This document shows, piece by piece, positions 31,072 to 40,246 of a DNA stretch of 64,000 bases; position 1 is the stretch's first letter, and each line of letters opens with the position of its first letter. The notes below the pieces were generated by a model. That model was not told the DNA's origin. It did no database searches and was given only the letters and a program-made list of their open reading frames with translations. Both the position numbers and the translations under genes were made by a program. Source of the DNA: Pomphorhynchus laevis (Eukaryota; Acanthocephala; Palaeacanthocephala; Echinorhynchida; Pomphorhynchidae); NCBI GenBank assembly GCA_012934845.2, contig WNNJ02000903.1:62001-126000 (forward strand), in the 5' to 3' direction.

Positions 31072-32860
31072 TCATCGAAATGGAATCATAAGAAAGTGAG
31101 ATTGTGGACTACGGGGATTGATTAATGATTCAAAATATACATGGGGAGGAGATAAATAAGGTTGACAGGAGAGCATCCATATTATTTTAGACTTGTCTGG
31201 GTTTAGAACAAGACGAAGACGGGAGAGACGTTTGTAGATAGAAGAAAGACAGTTCGAGGCAGAACTGCCGATATCGTGTATGCGATGGGCGAGTGCATGA
31301 GCGTATATGAGGATGTCATCGCCGAATTGCATGACGTTAAAGGAGTAAGGTTTGATAAACGGAGAGAGATCGCAGAGTGGAAGAGAGAAAAGCAGGGTTC
31401 CTAGGACTGAACCTTGTGGGACCCCGCAGAAAATAAGGGATGGGAGGAGAGGATGATGAATTTGAACAGACTCGAAAAGAACGGTCGGATAGATATGAGG
31501 CAAACCATGCTACAAAGGAGGAACAAAAGCTGTAATCATAACGAAGGCGAGAAAGGAGGATGAAGTGATCGACGATGTTTAAGGCGGAGGACAGGCCGAG
31601 GGATATCGGTACATTATATAGAGCCTTGTCATGATAAATGAGTATGTCGTTGTAAACGTTCATGCAGACGTTTCTGTGGAGTGATTAGAGCGGAATGCGG
31701 ATTAGAAAGGAGGGTACAGATTAGATGAAGATAGATAAACGTTGATCCGTATTAAGATAAGACGCTCTAAGAGCTTGAAAAGAGTAGGGAGGATTTAAAT
31801 GGGGTGATAGCTAGAAGGAAGTTAGGGGTCGAGCGATTGCTTCTTATGGAGGGGACGAACGATGGCGGATTTCCAGTCTGATGGAAAGATACGACTGCGG
31901 ATGGACGAGTTAAACAAGGTGGTGAGAAAAGGGGATATCGATGAGCATATGGATTTAAGTATGGGGTAGGCAGTGTATCGGAATTTGAGGTTTTTTTGGG
32001 CAAGGACATGAGGACAGATGAGACTTCAGCAGGTGAGACAGAGAGAATAATGAAAGATTTCCGGGAGGATGAGGTGAGGCGAGTAGCCGTGAGATTGAAT
32101 GGATACGAGGTTGTGAGAGAGCAACGTGGATACTTTGGTCTGAAGAAATGACGAATAATCATGGTGATTGATGTTGCAAGACGAAGAGGAGCGAGAAAGG
32201 ATTGAGTTAAAAGTATGCCTGAGAGACTTGGAGTTTAATGAAGTGTTGATTTTATGCTGCCAGAAGGAGTTGCATTTGGTACGTAGTAGATGAAGATGAG
32301 ACCGGGAATAGCGAGATAAGAATCACGGAGAGACGGAGTGAGCGAGCGGATATCACGTCTGAAAAAGCAGTGATAGACTTGAAAAGCATATTGGAGTCGA
32401 CGCTTTGAGAGAAGGCATTGGATGTCAAACCATGGGGCACGGTGCAAGCGACAGTGTTGATGAGGCTTGAAGGGCAATAGAAGATCGAGAGTGGATGTGA
32501 GTTCAGAGTCGAAAAGAAAGGCAAGATCGTGAGGAGAGGATGATGGTTTTGTGTGAGAAGATAGAGACGATTTAAGTAAGGCGGAGCGGAGAAGGGGGAT
32601 TCAAGTTTTCACCAAAGGCGACGTAGGATGGTAGGTGTGTGAAGCGGGGAGTGGATGGAAGTGAGATCAAGTGTGACGAGAAAGTGATTTGATAGACCAG
32701 GATCAGAGATGGACATTGAGGTGTAGGCTGCCAAACGATCGGGGACTGCGGTGATGTCAAGTGCCCTGCCAAGGTTATGTGTGGGGCAGTGGAGATGAGT
32801 TTGTAATTGTAGTTGGATATAATGTCGATAAACCGGATGTTCAAGTCGCCTAGAACGTGT
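31072..32860 (-). pseudogene. LINE B ORF2 remnant (endonuclease end, linker, RT)
   Basis: Pieces in several frames include the endonuclease end (DPGLSNHFLVTL), the linker (HRAPWFDIQCLLSKRRLQYA), RT motif B (GVPQGSVLGTLLFS) and a damaged YADD (FGDD). Multiple stops and frameshifts are present, so it is inactive. Confidence 0.8.
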
Positions 32861-32895
32861 GAAGGGATTGAGGACAGGGAACAATGAGAAAGAGG

Positions 32896-34230
32896 TCAGC
32901 GAGTTCGGTATAAAATAAGGATGTAGGAGCAAATGAACCAGGACGGTATACAATGGCGAGAAGGGGGTGTGATTTTTCGAAGAGGCGCGGGGTCACGGGC
33001 GAATGCGACGATGCTGCCAGGATTAGAAAATTTAGAACGGGATAAGGTGAGGGAGCGGGCGGATTTGACTAGTGTACAACCGGCAAAGAGTAGACGGCGA
33101 ATGGAGAGGTCGTCGGAATCTGAGTGCCAGGATTCGGTGAAGCAGAAGAGATCGATGGATTGCTTGGTGAATAGGTCGAGGATAAGATCTGATTTATTGT
33201 GAATAGATCTTATGTTGAGTAGGCCCAGGCTGAACCGTGTGTGGTGTTGATAGGGGCTAGCGAAGAAGATACAGGGGAGATGGAGCGCCATTAAATGCTG
33301 GGACGTGTGTGAACAACTTGAAAATGTCCGTCTATGTTTTGGATGGAGAGAGATGTTTCGCCATTTTCCTCGCGACGGCGTTTTCCGATGCGAAGAAGAG
33401 AGTTGAGTGATTTTAGAAGGTGTGCGATCGGGAAAAAATCGAGTGATTGAAGATAACATGAGTTTTAATCGTTGAGAGAGAATAGAGGACGCCTGAGAGC
33501 GATGCTTGAAAACAATGTTCATGAGAGGGTGCTTAGAAGGATTAGATTGAGAAGATTTGTTTAGGCGGATGAATGCGACAGTAGATGTGTCCTTGAAAAA
33601 GGATGGTTTATCCGCAGGAACAATTGAAGAGAGGATGGATCCGAAGGCGGAAACACCGTGGTCGGGACGTGCTTGTGGAGATAAGGAGGTGCAAGGAGTG
33701 ATATTAGTGATGATGACGCAACGATCGCGAAAAGGAAAGCGTTTCCGTAAAGGAGGACGAGTGACGTGAGTGGGTGAGATCATGATAGGAGATTCAGTTG
33801 AGGAATTGGAGGGAGGGAGTTGATTTAATGACGGAAGACATAGATGATAATGATAATAAAGAGGGTGGCAAGCGATTTGAGGAACGGTTATGAGTGGAAG
33901 GATCGTGGAGGTTGGTGGGGGTGATTTGGATTGATAGATGTAGGTTATTGAGAAACGAAACAGGAAGGACTGGATGGGAGTGTGTGTGGGAGTGAACATG
34001 GCATGGCCGGGAAGTGTAGATTGTGGCAGTGTCGGCGGGTGGAGAAAGGACATCGGAAAGGACGGGGGAGTTTGAGTGGGCGTGTTGGATGTTGATGTGT
34101 GCTTATTGGAGAGGTTGTGCATTAGTTTGTTGGTACAAAAACCACATAGTAAGTCTTCTTTAGACATATTGTGGTCGCAGGCGATTGTTGTCCGAACGTT
34201 GCAGTCGTGTTTCGAGCATTGTACTTACAG
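32896..34230 (-). pseudogene. LINE B ORF1 remnant running into ORF2
   Basis: The first Cys pair of the PHD-like finger (CSKHDCNVRT, about 34215) lies in frame with the ATG at 34167 (MSKEDLLCGFC). A Ser/Thr/Pro-rich middle follows, then an RRM-like part (DRCVIITNITPC ... MNIVFKHRSQ). Near 33300 the frame continues directly into the ORF2 endonuclease start (RFSLGLLNIRSIHNKSDL, then FTESWHSDSDD). This fusion is a decay product, since ORF1 and ORF2 overlap in different frames in family A. Confidence 0.8.
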
Positions 34231-34394
34231 TTGTGCATAACTGATGTCGTTCTTAGCTGAATTTTTTACGTCATCCCATTACTGTTCACGTGTGTTGAAG
34301 CTGTTAGATTTGCTAATGCAACTTATCGGCGAGCGTAGCAAGACGATATATCTGAGCTTATCGAGAGATTAAGCTCCATCCGCGAGCGTAGCGA

Positions 34395-34485
34395 GCGGAA
34401 CTGACAGGAAAAATCTGGAACTGACTGGAAAAATCTGGAACTGACAGGAAAAATCTGGAACTGACAGGAAAAATCCGGAATGTAA
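34395..34485 (-). repeat. 20-bp tandem repeats in the LINE B 5'UTR
   Basis: Four units of AGATTTTTCCTGTCAGTTCC (minus strand), differing by one base from the LINE A plus-copy unit. They are flanked on the ORF1 side by CGCTCGCTACGCTCGCGGA, which is also present at 14914-14932 in LINE A. Confidence 0.85.
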
Positions 34486-34717
34486 GTATTTAAGAATCAA
34501 GACAATTTTTTGTGTTATCAGCTGTTTACGTTAAAAATTATATTTAGTGAAAAATAAAAGGTTTTTTGTACTTCCAGATCATGATTTGTTATACTATTTA
34601 CGGGAAAAACTGGTTCTCTAGTACATATTGTGCCAGTATACTCAGATAATTGATTTCTGAAAATGTTGACTGTGCCTGATTGACATTGTTTAATCAAACG
34701 TCCATTTAAAATGATTT
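34486..34717. other. Spacer between LINE B and the RLE element
   Basis: No gene seen. It probably contains the 3'UTR of the RLE element on the right. Confidence 0.4.
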
Positions 34718-35153
34718 TTAATAATGTTTAAAATGACTGTTTTCTACAGTTCTATTTTGGTAAGATTGAGCATGAGAAGAAGATATATTAACGTCGAAAA
34801 ACGTTCGCTCAAATATATCTTCAAACAGTCCAGAACATACAATATCAAGTCGCGCGTTTTCATCACGAGTTATTTGTAAATGATACGTGATCAGAGACAC
34901 TCAATAACATAAGTTCAATCGCGACATAAGAACAAATGTCAGACAGGGACTTAGCAAGTACGTCACGAACAGCATTATGACGAATCGTAGGCAAACCTCC
35001 TCGTTTACAAGCTAAAGCGTGAGTAGTGTCAATCTTACCTCCACAACTGCACTCTGGATATGGCAAATTTGTAAGGGTCCATCTGTATCGACAGCATAAT
35101 GCATCCTCGAACTCAATAGAGTTTAAATGGAATTTTTCAGATCGAATCGGCAA
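34718..35153 (-). pseudogene. RLE element endonuclease (copy 3)
   Basis: The CCHC finger CSCGGKIDTTHALAC is followed by RHNAVRDVLAKSL, then in another frame NARLDIVCSGLFE and FFDVNISSSHAQSY. It aligns with the open version at 24.4-24.96 kb. One frameshift near 34890 and loss of the last third make it non-functional. Confidence 0.75.
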
Positions 35154-35841
35154 GGAAGCTTAACCGTGAATACGCACCTTTGACTGATGCGTGTGCAATT
35201 GAATTTACCTCATCAGTATTCATTCGCGTAAATGCAAGTTGTAACTTGTCTTTAAATTCCTGTTCACGACGACTTGAGACACTTCGAAATGTTGATGTCT
35301 GATGTTGATTTAGTGCGTCTCCTGTAAGACCAGAATCATATGTAGCGCAGAGAGACTGCGAGCAAGGGTACTCCCACAAACATAAATTAGTCTGATCGTT
35401 TATCCCAAGTCTACCCATTTTGAGAGGCGAAGAAATGACAATGCACCAATGAGTATCAATATTCCTCTTTGTTAACTCCTGTAAGAACTTATCATAGATT
35501 GCCTCTTTCAGTCTTGTAAAATCCGAAGGATTAAGCCTTTTGGCACGCATAAAGTGTGTCCATTTAAATTGTATTGATTTTACAAGTTCTAAATATGCAG
35601 TATGATTATCAATCCTTGACACTTCGGTTAATCGATCGATTATACTAATCCAAGATTGAAAATTTATAAAAGTGGATTCAGCGACGAATTCGTTCGAGCC
35701 AATAGGAACTCCGAGGATTGTAATTCCATGTGAAGTTCGGTTGATATCTGGTAGGTAGCTCAAATTTGAATGGTCATCATGAGTTAGCAACAGTGTTTTC
35801 GAAGTATTTACATAATATCCCAATATTGTGCAACGCAGCAA
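35137..35841 (-). pseudogene. RLE element post-RT region
   Basis: 234 open codons following the RT: LGYYVNTSKTLLLTHDD (the part after YADD), GITILGVPIGSNEF (the LG.P.G motif of RTs), then a long helical region ending AHASVKGAYSRLSFL. It is well preserved compared with the RT core. Confidence 0.65.
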
Positions 35842-35972
35842 TCCGTACCGTTTAAGATCGAGTTAAACTACCAACAAAATTGCATTCTTCGCATCAACGT
35901 TGCTTTATCCTTGTCTGAGATATTAATAAGTGGTAACGAAGACATATAACAGCCATTGCGAGAGGGTGACCC

Positions 35973-36536
35973 TTAGTGAAATTTAGAAAGAATCTGCAAC
36001 CACCCAAAGTCATCTCTGCTGGTGTCAAAAGTGTTATTCATTGTAATCGAAAAAGATGAACATGTTAACGCAATATTGTGCAATGCAGCAATCCGGTTTA
36101 TCGAGTTAAAAGCATTCTTCGCATCAAAAGCCAGAATATAGTAATCGTGATTTTCATTAAATGCGTGACGAATTGAATGAACATCGTATTTAAGCCAACC
36201 ATTTTGAGAGGCCACTAGTTGAACTAGTCCTGCTGCGTCTTGTAAATCCTGTTTTATTACTTGCAGTAAAGTCTTGCAAATTATTCTCCTTGTGACATCG
36301 CATACACAGATAGGACGTATTCCTCCTGACTTTTTGCTAATCGCGATTAACTTGCAAGCAGTAAATGCATCGAGATAACCGGACGTCATTGTTTCAGTTG
36401 CTATGCAGATTGCTATCTCAGCCAAAGATTTTGCGAGGTTTAGGGACTTATTACCGAATTTCGTGAGCACATTACGCCAGGATATTGAGTCAATTCCAGT
36501 TGGTTCTGCACCTTCGTTATTTCGTTTACAAGCCAT
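35973..36536 (-). pseudogene. RLE element reverse transcriptase fragment
   Basis: Contains the lead-in AEPTGIDSISW, then GGIRPICVCDVTRRIICKTL, a DAAGLVQLVASQNG segment and motif A (ILAFDAKNAFNSINRIAALH). Motif B and the YADD of motif C should follow but are not seen. Instead a partial duplicate of the motif A region occurs at 35825-35910. The enzyme is therefore dead in this copy. Confidence 0.7.
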
Positions 36537-36693
36537 AACTATTTGATCTTCGTCTATTTAGGTGAATTGAATCGAGTGATTTAAATCCGTATTACTCAAG
36601 TGGTATTTCAACAATGCATCATGATGAGCGGGTACTCCAGTAGGTTGTAAGTATTGAAGATACTCTCTAACTGTATTATTATCGATCATGGGG

Positions 36694-37296
36694 TCATATG
36701 ATAAAATTCATGACGCAGCGTCCTCCAAGAGTAACAACGATCCAGCAGAGCATTTGCCGTGAGTCAATATATTGTTTTTTCCAGTCAGGTAATTTGGACC
36801 TTTGCTTGCCACAATTTAAACTTTTTTGCAGAAAGTGAGCCTCGTCGAAAAGCTTAGAGAAGCGGGATTGGCGCCACAAAGACAATCGACGTTCAAGGGT
36901 TTTACGAATCAGTGCAAGTTTTCTTGTGGTTATACGCTGGAGAACACATTGACAGAAGACTGTTGCATCTTTAAGTTTATCTACATTTGCACGATCATCG
37001 CGAGCTACCGCAAAATAGAAGGACGCAAGACATTCGATGAATTGTTGACTGGTAGAGCATTGTGGTAACGTAAACAGATTCGATTTCCATTGTAACACAG
37101 TACTGTAATAATCATTTGGCGTTGACGATACAGCAAATCTTCTGATATTAATTGATTCACTGCTGATCATATCTAATTCAGTAACGTGACTTCGAGTACT
37201 AGTGGATTCAACCCCATGGCCACTTTCCGGTGTATCAAGAGGAGTAAAAGTAGTTACATCATGCCGTGTTAAGCTGTGTATGTTGGTCGACTGCAT
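36694..37296 (-). pseudogene. RLE element N-terminal region
   Basis: 200 open codons. The second half contains a helical basic stretch (LALIRKTLERRLSLWRQSRF) that precedes the RT in this family. The Thr/Ser-rich first half shows no domain. Confidence 0.6.
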
Positions 37297-37440
37297 CGGT
37301 GAAATCCTTCTTGTACAATTTGGGGCTGAACAATTAACACAGTTACTATGATTTCGAGCACATACACAACCCTTACACTCAGCTGTGACAGAATTGCAGT
37401 TGCAACATTAAGGAATTGATGAAGGTTTACGTCTAGGCAT
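37297..37440 (-). pseudogene. Cys-rich N-terminus of the RLE element (copy 3)
   Basis: Begins MPRRKPSSIP, is interrupted by a TAA, then CCNCNSVTAECKGCVCARNH and a further C-x2-C. The spacing matches 11430-11530. It leads in frame into the next block (MQSTNIHSL). Confidence 0.65.
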
Positions 37441-37560
37441 TGAACTATGTATATTGTCTGTATAATATTTTACTTGTATGTTTTTTATATTTTATATTGT
37501 ATATATTTATCTCACAAATGTAAGTAGTTAGTAATCAAGAATTTTAAAACCAAAATTTAA
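37441..37560 (-). promoter_or_regulatory. 5' leader of the RLE element with shared motif
   Basis: On the minus strand ATTCTTGATTACTAACTACT lies about 80 bp before the ATG at 37440. The same motif precedes LINE C at 7.41 and 7.50 kb. Confidence 0.45.
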
Positions 37561-38180
37561 ATATTAATATAATAATACTAATATTATGTCGCATTTCGGC
37601 GACAAGGAATTTATCATAAACAGTAACAGGACCGAAACACTAATTTAGGCGTGGGCTCACTCCTTACGAGGTCTACCCACGCTGATTGTAGTATACAGTG
37701 ATACTGATATAATTGAAAAAACCACACGAGGATAATATAAAACAACCAACGAATTAATATAATAGTTTTACAAAATTTCAGCAGCACCGTACAGACAGTT
37801 TTGATTTTAATTGAGAGCAAGATGGGATCCGAAACGGAGAAAGTTCAGGGACTCCTTTTGTATATATGGGCCATCTTGGGACTAGTTTTATTTTCTAGAG
37901 GATGCCCTCTGATTAAAGACCAAGATTTCGTAAGCATATTAAGAAATTGAAAATATCGTTCGTCGCGATTTGAAACTCATCTGTGCAGCGGACCCTAAAC
38001 AGCTCAATCGCAAGGTGTCACGGTGGTGTATACTTGATGATCCTGATCTCAGAGGATATCAGAAAACGGAGGAGAAATAACTTATTTGCTAGAATATAGA
38101 ACTATTACTTATGCTTCTCTCTTCTGTTGTTTTATTTATGAAGACCATTTTATGTTTTCTTATTAAAATTATATTATTAA
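37561..38180 (+). other. Unassigned stretch with a coding-looking fragment
   Basis: A plus-strand frame at 37943-38080 encodes a hydrophilic peptide, ENIVRRDLKLICAADPKQLN, then RWCILDDPDLRGYQ, ending at a TAA. It has the composition of a real protein C-terminus and may be the last exon of a host gene or an element tail. Upstream, 37821-37940 is open with a hydrophobic stretch (LLLYIWAILGLVLFS) in another frame. I do not recognise either. Confidence 0.3.
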
Positions 38181-38345
38181 AAAGATTTTAATTGATAATT
38201 TCCCTAATTGGAAAAAAACTTTCCCTGATTGTCAATTGGAAAAAAACTTTGCAATTGACAATTTTCAAGACATTATTACAAATATATCGTCGAGATATCT
38301 TAAATACAAAATTGGTCAAAGTTTCAATGAATGTAGTATTTGTTA

Positions 38346-38442
38346 ATATAAAGTTATTACAGGAACAAAGAAGCAAAAATTATCCTTTATTTGATAAAAA
38401 AAAATTATTTCGATAGCTCCTGCTATCATCATCAAGATTATG
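38346..38442 (-). repeat. PLE left inverted repeat with GAAA hairpin
   Basis: On the minus strand: GATGATGATAGCAGGAGCTA then TCGAAATAAT. The hairpin GATAGC/GCTATC (38412-38427) is followed by GAAA. A similar hairpin ends the other arm and the palindrome at 40.2 kb. Confidence 0.7.
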
Positions 38443-38543
38443 TGAACCAATTTGCTCACAATTGCGTTACACATGATTTCCTTACCCATACGCTAAATTC
38501 TTAGGATTCTCGAATTCAATGGTTCCTTTCTTCTGAATCTAAT

Positions 38544-39242
38544 GTGGGTATACCTTTTCTCGATGTCTTTGTTAAGCTGGTTAATTCTTCTATACTTCAA
38601 ACATGTGTTTATCAAAAATTTGGTACATGGCCAGATATTGTTTCGTGGACCTCAAACGTTCCAACTAATTGGCTGATTTCCGCTGCTACGTCACATTACC
38701 TACGTTGCAGGCTTATCTGTTCTAACTATCACTTAATTTGTGAAAGAGAAAAGTCTATCACACATAATTTACAAAAAGGTGGTTTTCCGCTTTGGGCTAT
38801 TAAGAACGCTAAATTTAAATCTTTACATCATATAGGAATACCTTTTGTTAGTAACAAGTGGAATTCAGTATTTTCAAAGTTTATTAACAATAACATAAAA
38901 AATAGTTGTATTAACCAAGTGCACATTTTTAACAGAAAATTACCTAAACTTAACAACATTTTTACGCGTAAACCAGATTTTAACAAAGATGCCATTGTTT
39001 ATAAAATACCTCATAAAGAATGCGAACAGGTATATGTTGGTCAAACCGGTCAAGGTTTGGTTAAGCGTATTAAACAACATAATTATAATGTACATAAGGG
39101 GACCAATTCTAGTGTTGTTGCTCAGCATTTTGTGAGTTTGAATCATTCCGTTGATTTTGAAAATGCATATATTTTATCATTTGAAAGTAACTTGTTATCT
39201 CGCATTATTCAAGAAGCGTATTTTATTAAAAAAATAACCTAA
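38544..39242 (+). pseudogene. PLE reverse transcriptase end and GIY-YIG endonuclease
   Basis: An open frame of 232 codons from the ATG at 38544; the frame carries no RT catalytic motif, so it is the 3' part of a longer ORF. It opens with the RT-thumb signature of PLEs (GIPFLDVFVKL ... TCVYQKFGTWPDI and ATSHYLRCRLICSN). From about residue 150 it has a GIY-YIG nuclease: VYKIPHKECEQVYVGQTGQG, then RIKQH, HFVSLNHSVDF and a terminal Glu in IIQEAYF. The order RT then GIY-YIG is the canonical EN-plus PLE arrangement. The nuclease nicks target DNA. No stop is present in this part, so decay is recent or slow. Confidence 0.85.
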
Positions 39243-39654
39243 TTTAAAGCTAAATAATAAATCCGATTATAACCTTAAATTAAATTATAATTAATTATTC
39301 CAATATTGCATTATTTTAATTTTTTTCAATTCGTTTGTCTTTTTTAATTGTATTATTATTTTGTTTTGGTTTAGATTAAATTATAATTTATTACTCTACT
39401 TTTACATTATTTTTATTATTAAATTCGTATGTTTTTTTGTTACTTATTTTATGATTTTAATTTTAGTTTGTTTAATGATTCTTTGTTTTTTCCGTTTTTT
39501 GTTGTTTTAAAATGTGTGTAAAATTTTAGTGTATGATTGTTTTGTTTCTCTGTATTTTCTTTTTCTTTTAAGTAGAAATTCGGGGCACATCAATGCTTGT
39601 ATTTTTGTATAAATGTTGCAAACACGGGCAAACCAAATTGTGAAATATTTTTTT

Positions 39655-39790
39655 GTAATTCTGATGATGATGACAGGAGCTATCGAAATATAGAATTTTT
39701 ATTAAATAAAGTTTTTTAAGAAAACCTTTATTTATTTAATCAAATAAAGGATATTTTCTGCTTCTTTGTTCCTTTAATAACTTTATATTT
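39655..39790 (+). repeat. PLE right inverted repeat with hammerhead-like motif
   Basis: CTGATGA (39661-39667), a GACAGGAGCTATC-like arm and GAAA (39685-39688), then an AT-rich tail. The pattern CUGAUGA-stem-GAAA is the conserved core of hammerhead ribozymes, which are known in PLE termini. The third stem and cleavage site are not obvious, so this is only a candidate. Confidence 0.45.
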
Positions 39791-40028
39791 GAAATGGAAG
39801 AGGATTACGGTTTTAGTATGTAGTATTTGTTGTTCACTATTGCCTAAATACAAAATCGCATATCTATAATTAACTGAAATTCCTATTGTTGTTTTGTACT
39901 CATGAAAAGAAACGTACTCACGTAGTGCTCTTTAGTCATCTTCGATAGAAGCTATTTTCTTTTTCTACCAGTTAGCCTTGTTCATAAAATATAAAAACAA
40001 TTTGATAGTTTTACTGAAACAGATATGT

Positions 40029-40246
40029 AAATATTTTCCTTTTATATAAAATTGCAATATTTCAATAGATTTTGCTATCATCATCAGAATTAATTAATTA
40101 CAATTTCAAATTATAAATTTAATTTATTTGATTATTAAATAATTAAACTATCATCAGGATTAAAATTAAATGTAATTAATTAATCATGATGATGATAGCA
40201 GGAGCTATTGAAATATTGTATTTTTTATATAAAAGGAAAATATTTT
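40029..40246. repeat. Palindromic mini-element related to the PLE ends
   Basis: Two inverted arms of about 75 bp (40029-40102 and 40172-40246) around a 70-bp centre. Each arm carries GATGATGATAGC, a short loop and GAAATATTG, then TTTATATAAAAGGAAAATAT. The inner part matches the PLE inverted repeat nearby, so this is likely a non-autonomous derivative. Confidence 0.65.

Larger units (their letters stand above)
30887..34485 (-). mobile_element. LINE family B, 5' end present, 3' end missing
   Basis: The minus strand starts with CTTACATTCC (34485) and four 20-bp repeats. ORF1 follows (about 34230-33290), then the ORF2 endonuclease (about 33290-32600), linker (32500-32100) and RT (31700-31100). 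It stops at about 30887 inside the post-RT region, so the last 0.5 kb and the 3'UTR are missing. The frame is broken in many places, and an ORF1/ORF2 frameshift joins the two frames into one 423-codon frame (32896-34167). This is the only family B copy in the window with its 5' part. Confidence 0.9.
34718..37440 (-). mobile_element. RLE-type non-LTR element, most complete copy (copy 3)
   Basis: On the minus strand, an ATG at 37440 opens MPRRKPSSIP, then after a stop the Cys-rich domain. Next come a charged N-terminal region (36694-37296), the RT lead-in and core (35973-36536), the post-RT region (35137-35841) and a C-terminal restriction-like endonuclease (34718-35153). Stops and frameshifts separate these blocks. 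The order Cys-rich, RT, CCHC, nuclease core in one long protein is that of RLE-bearing non-LTR elements. I recall similar proteins from cnidarian and mollusc genomes but cannot name a clade with certainty. Confidence 0.78.
38346..39790 (+). mobile_element. Penelope-like element fragment with inverted repeat ends
   Basis: A C-terminal PLE coding fragment (38544-39242) lies between inverted repeats (38346-38442 and about 39655-39790). The arms share AGGAACAAAGAAGCA, TATCCTTTATTTGAT and CGATAGCTCCTG, and the right arm has an extra 30-35 bp. PLEs end in such direct or inverted terminal copies (pseudo-LTRs). The 5' two-thirds of the RT is missing, so the copy is not autonomous. Confidence 0.8.
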
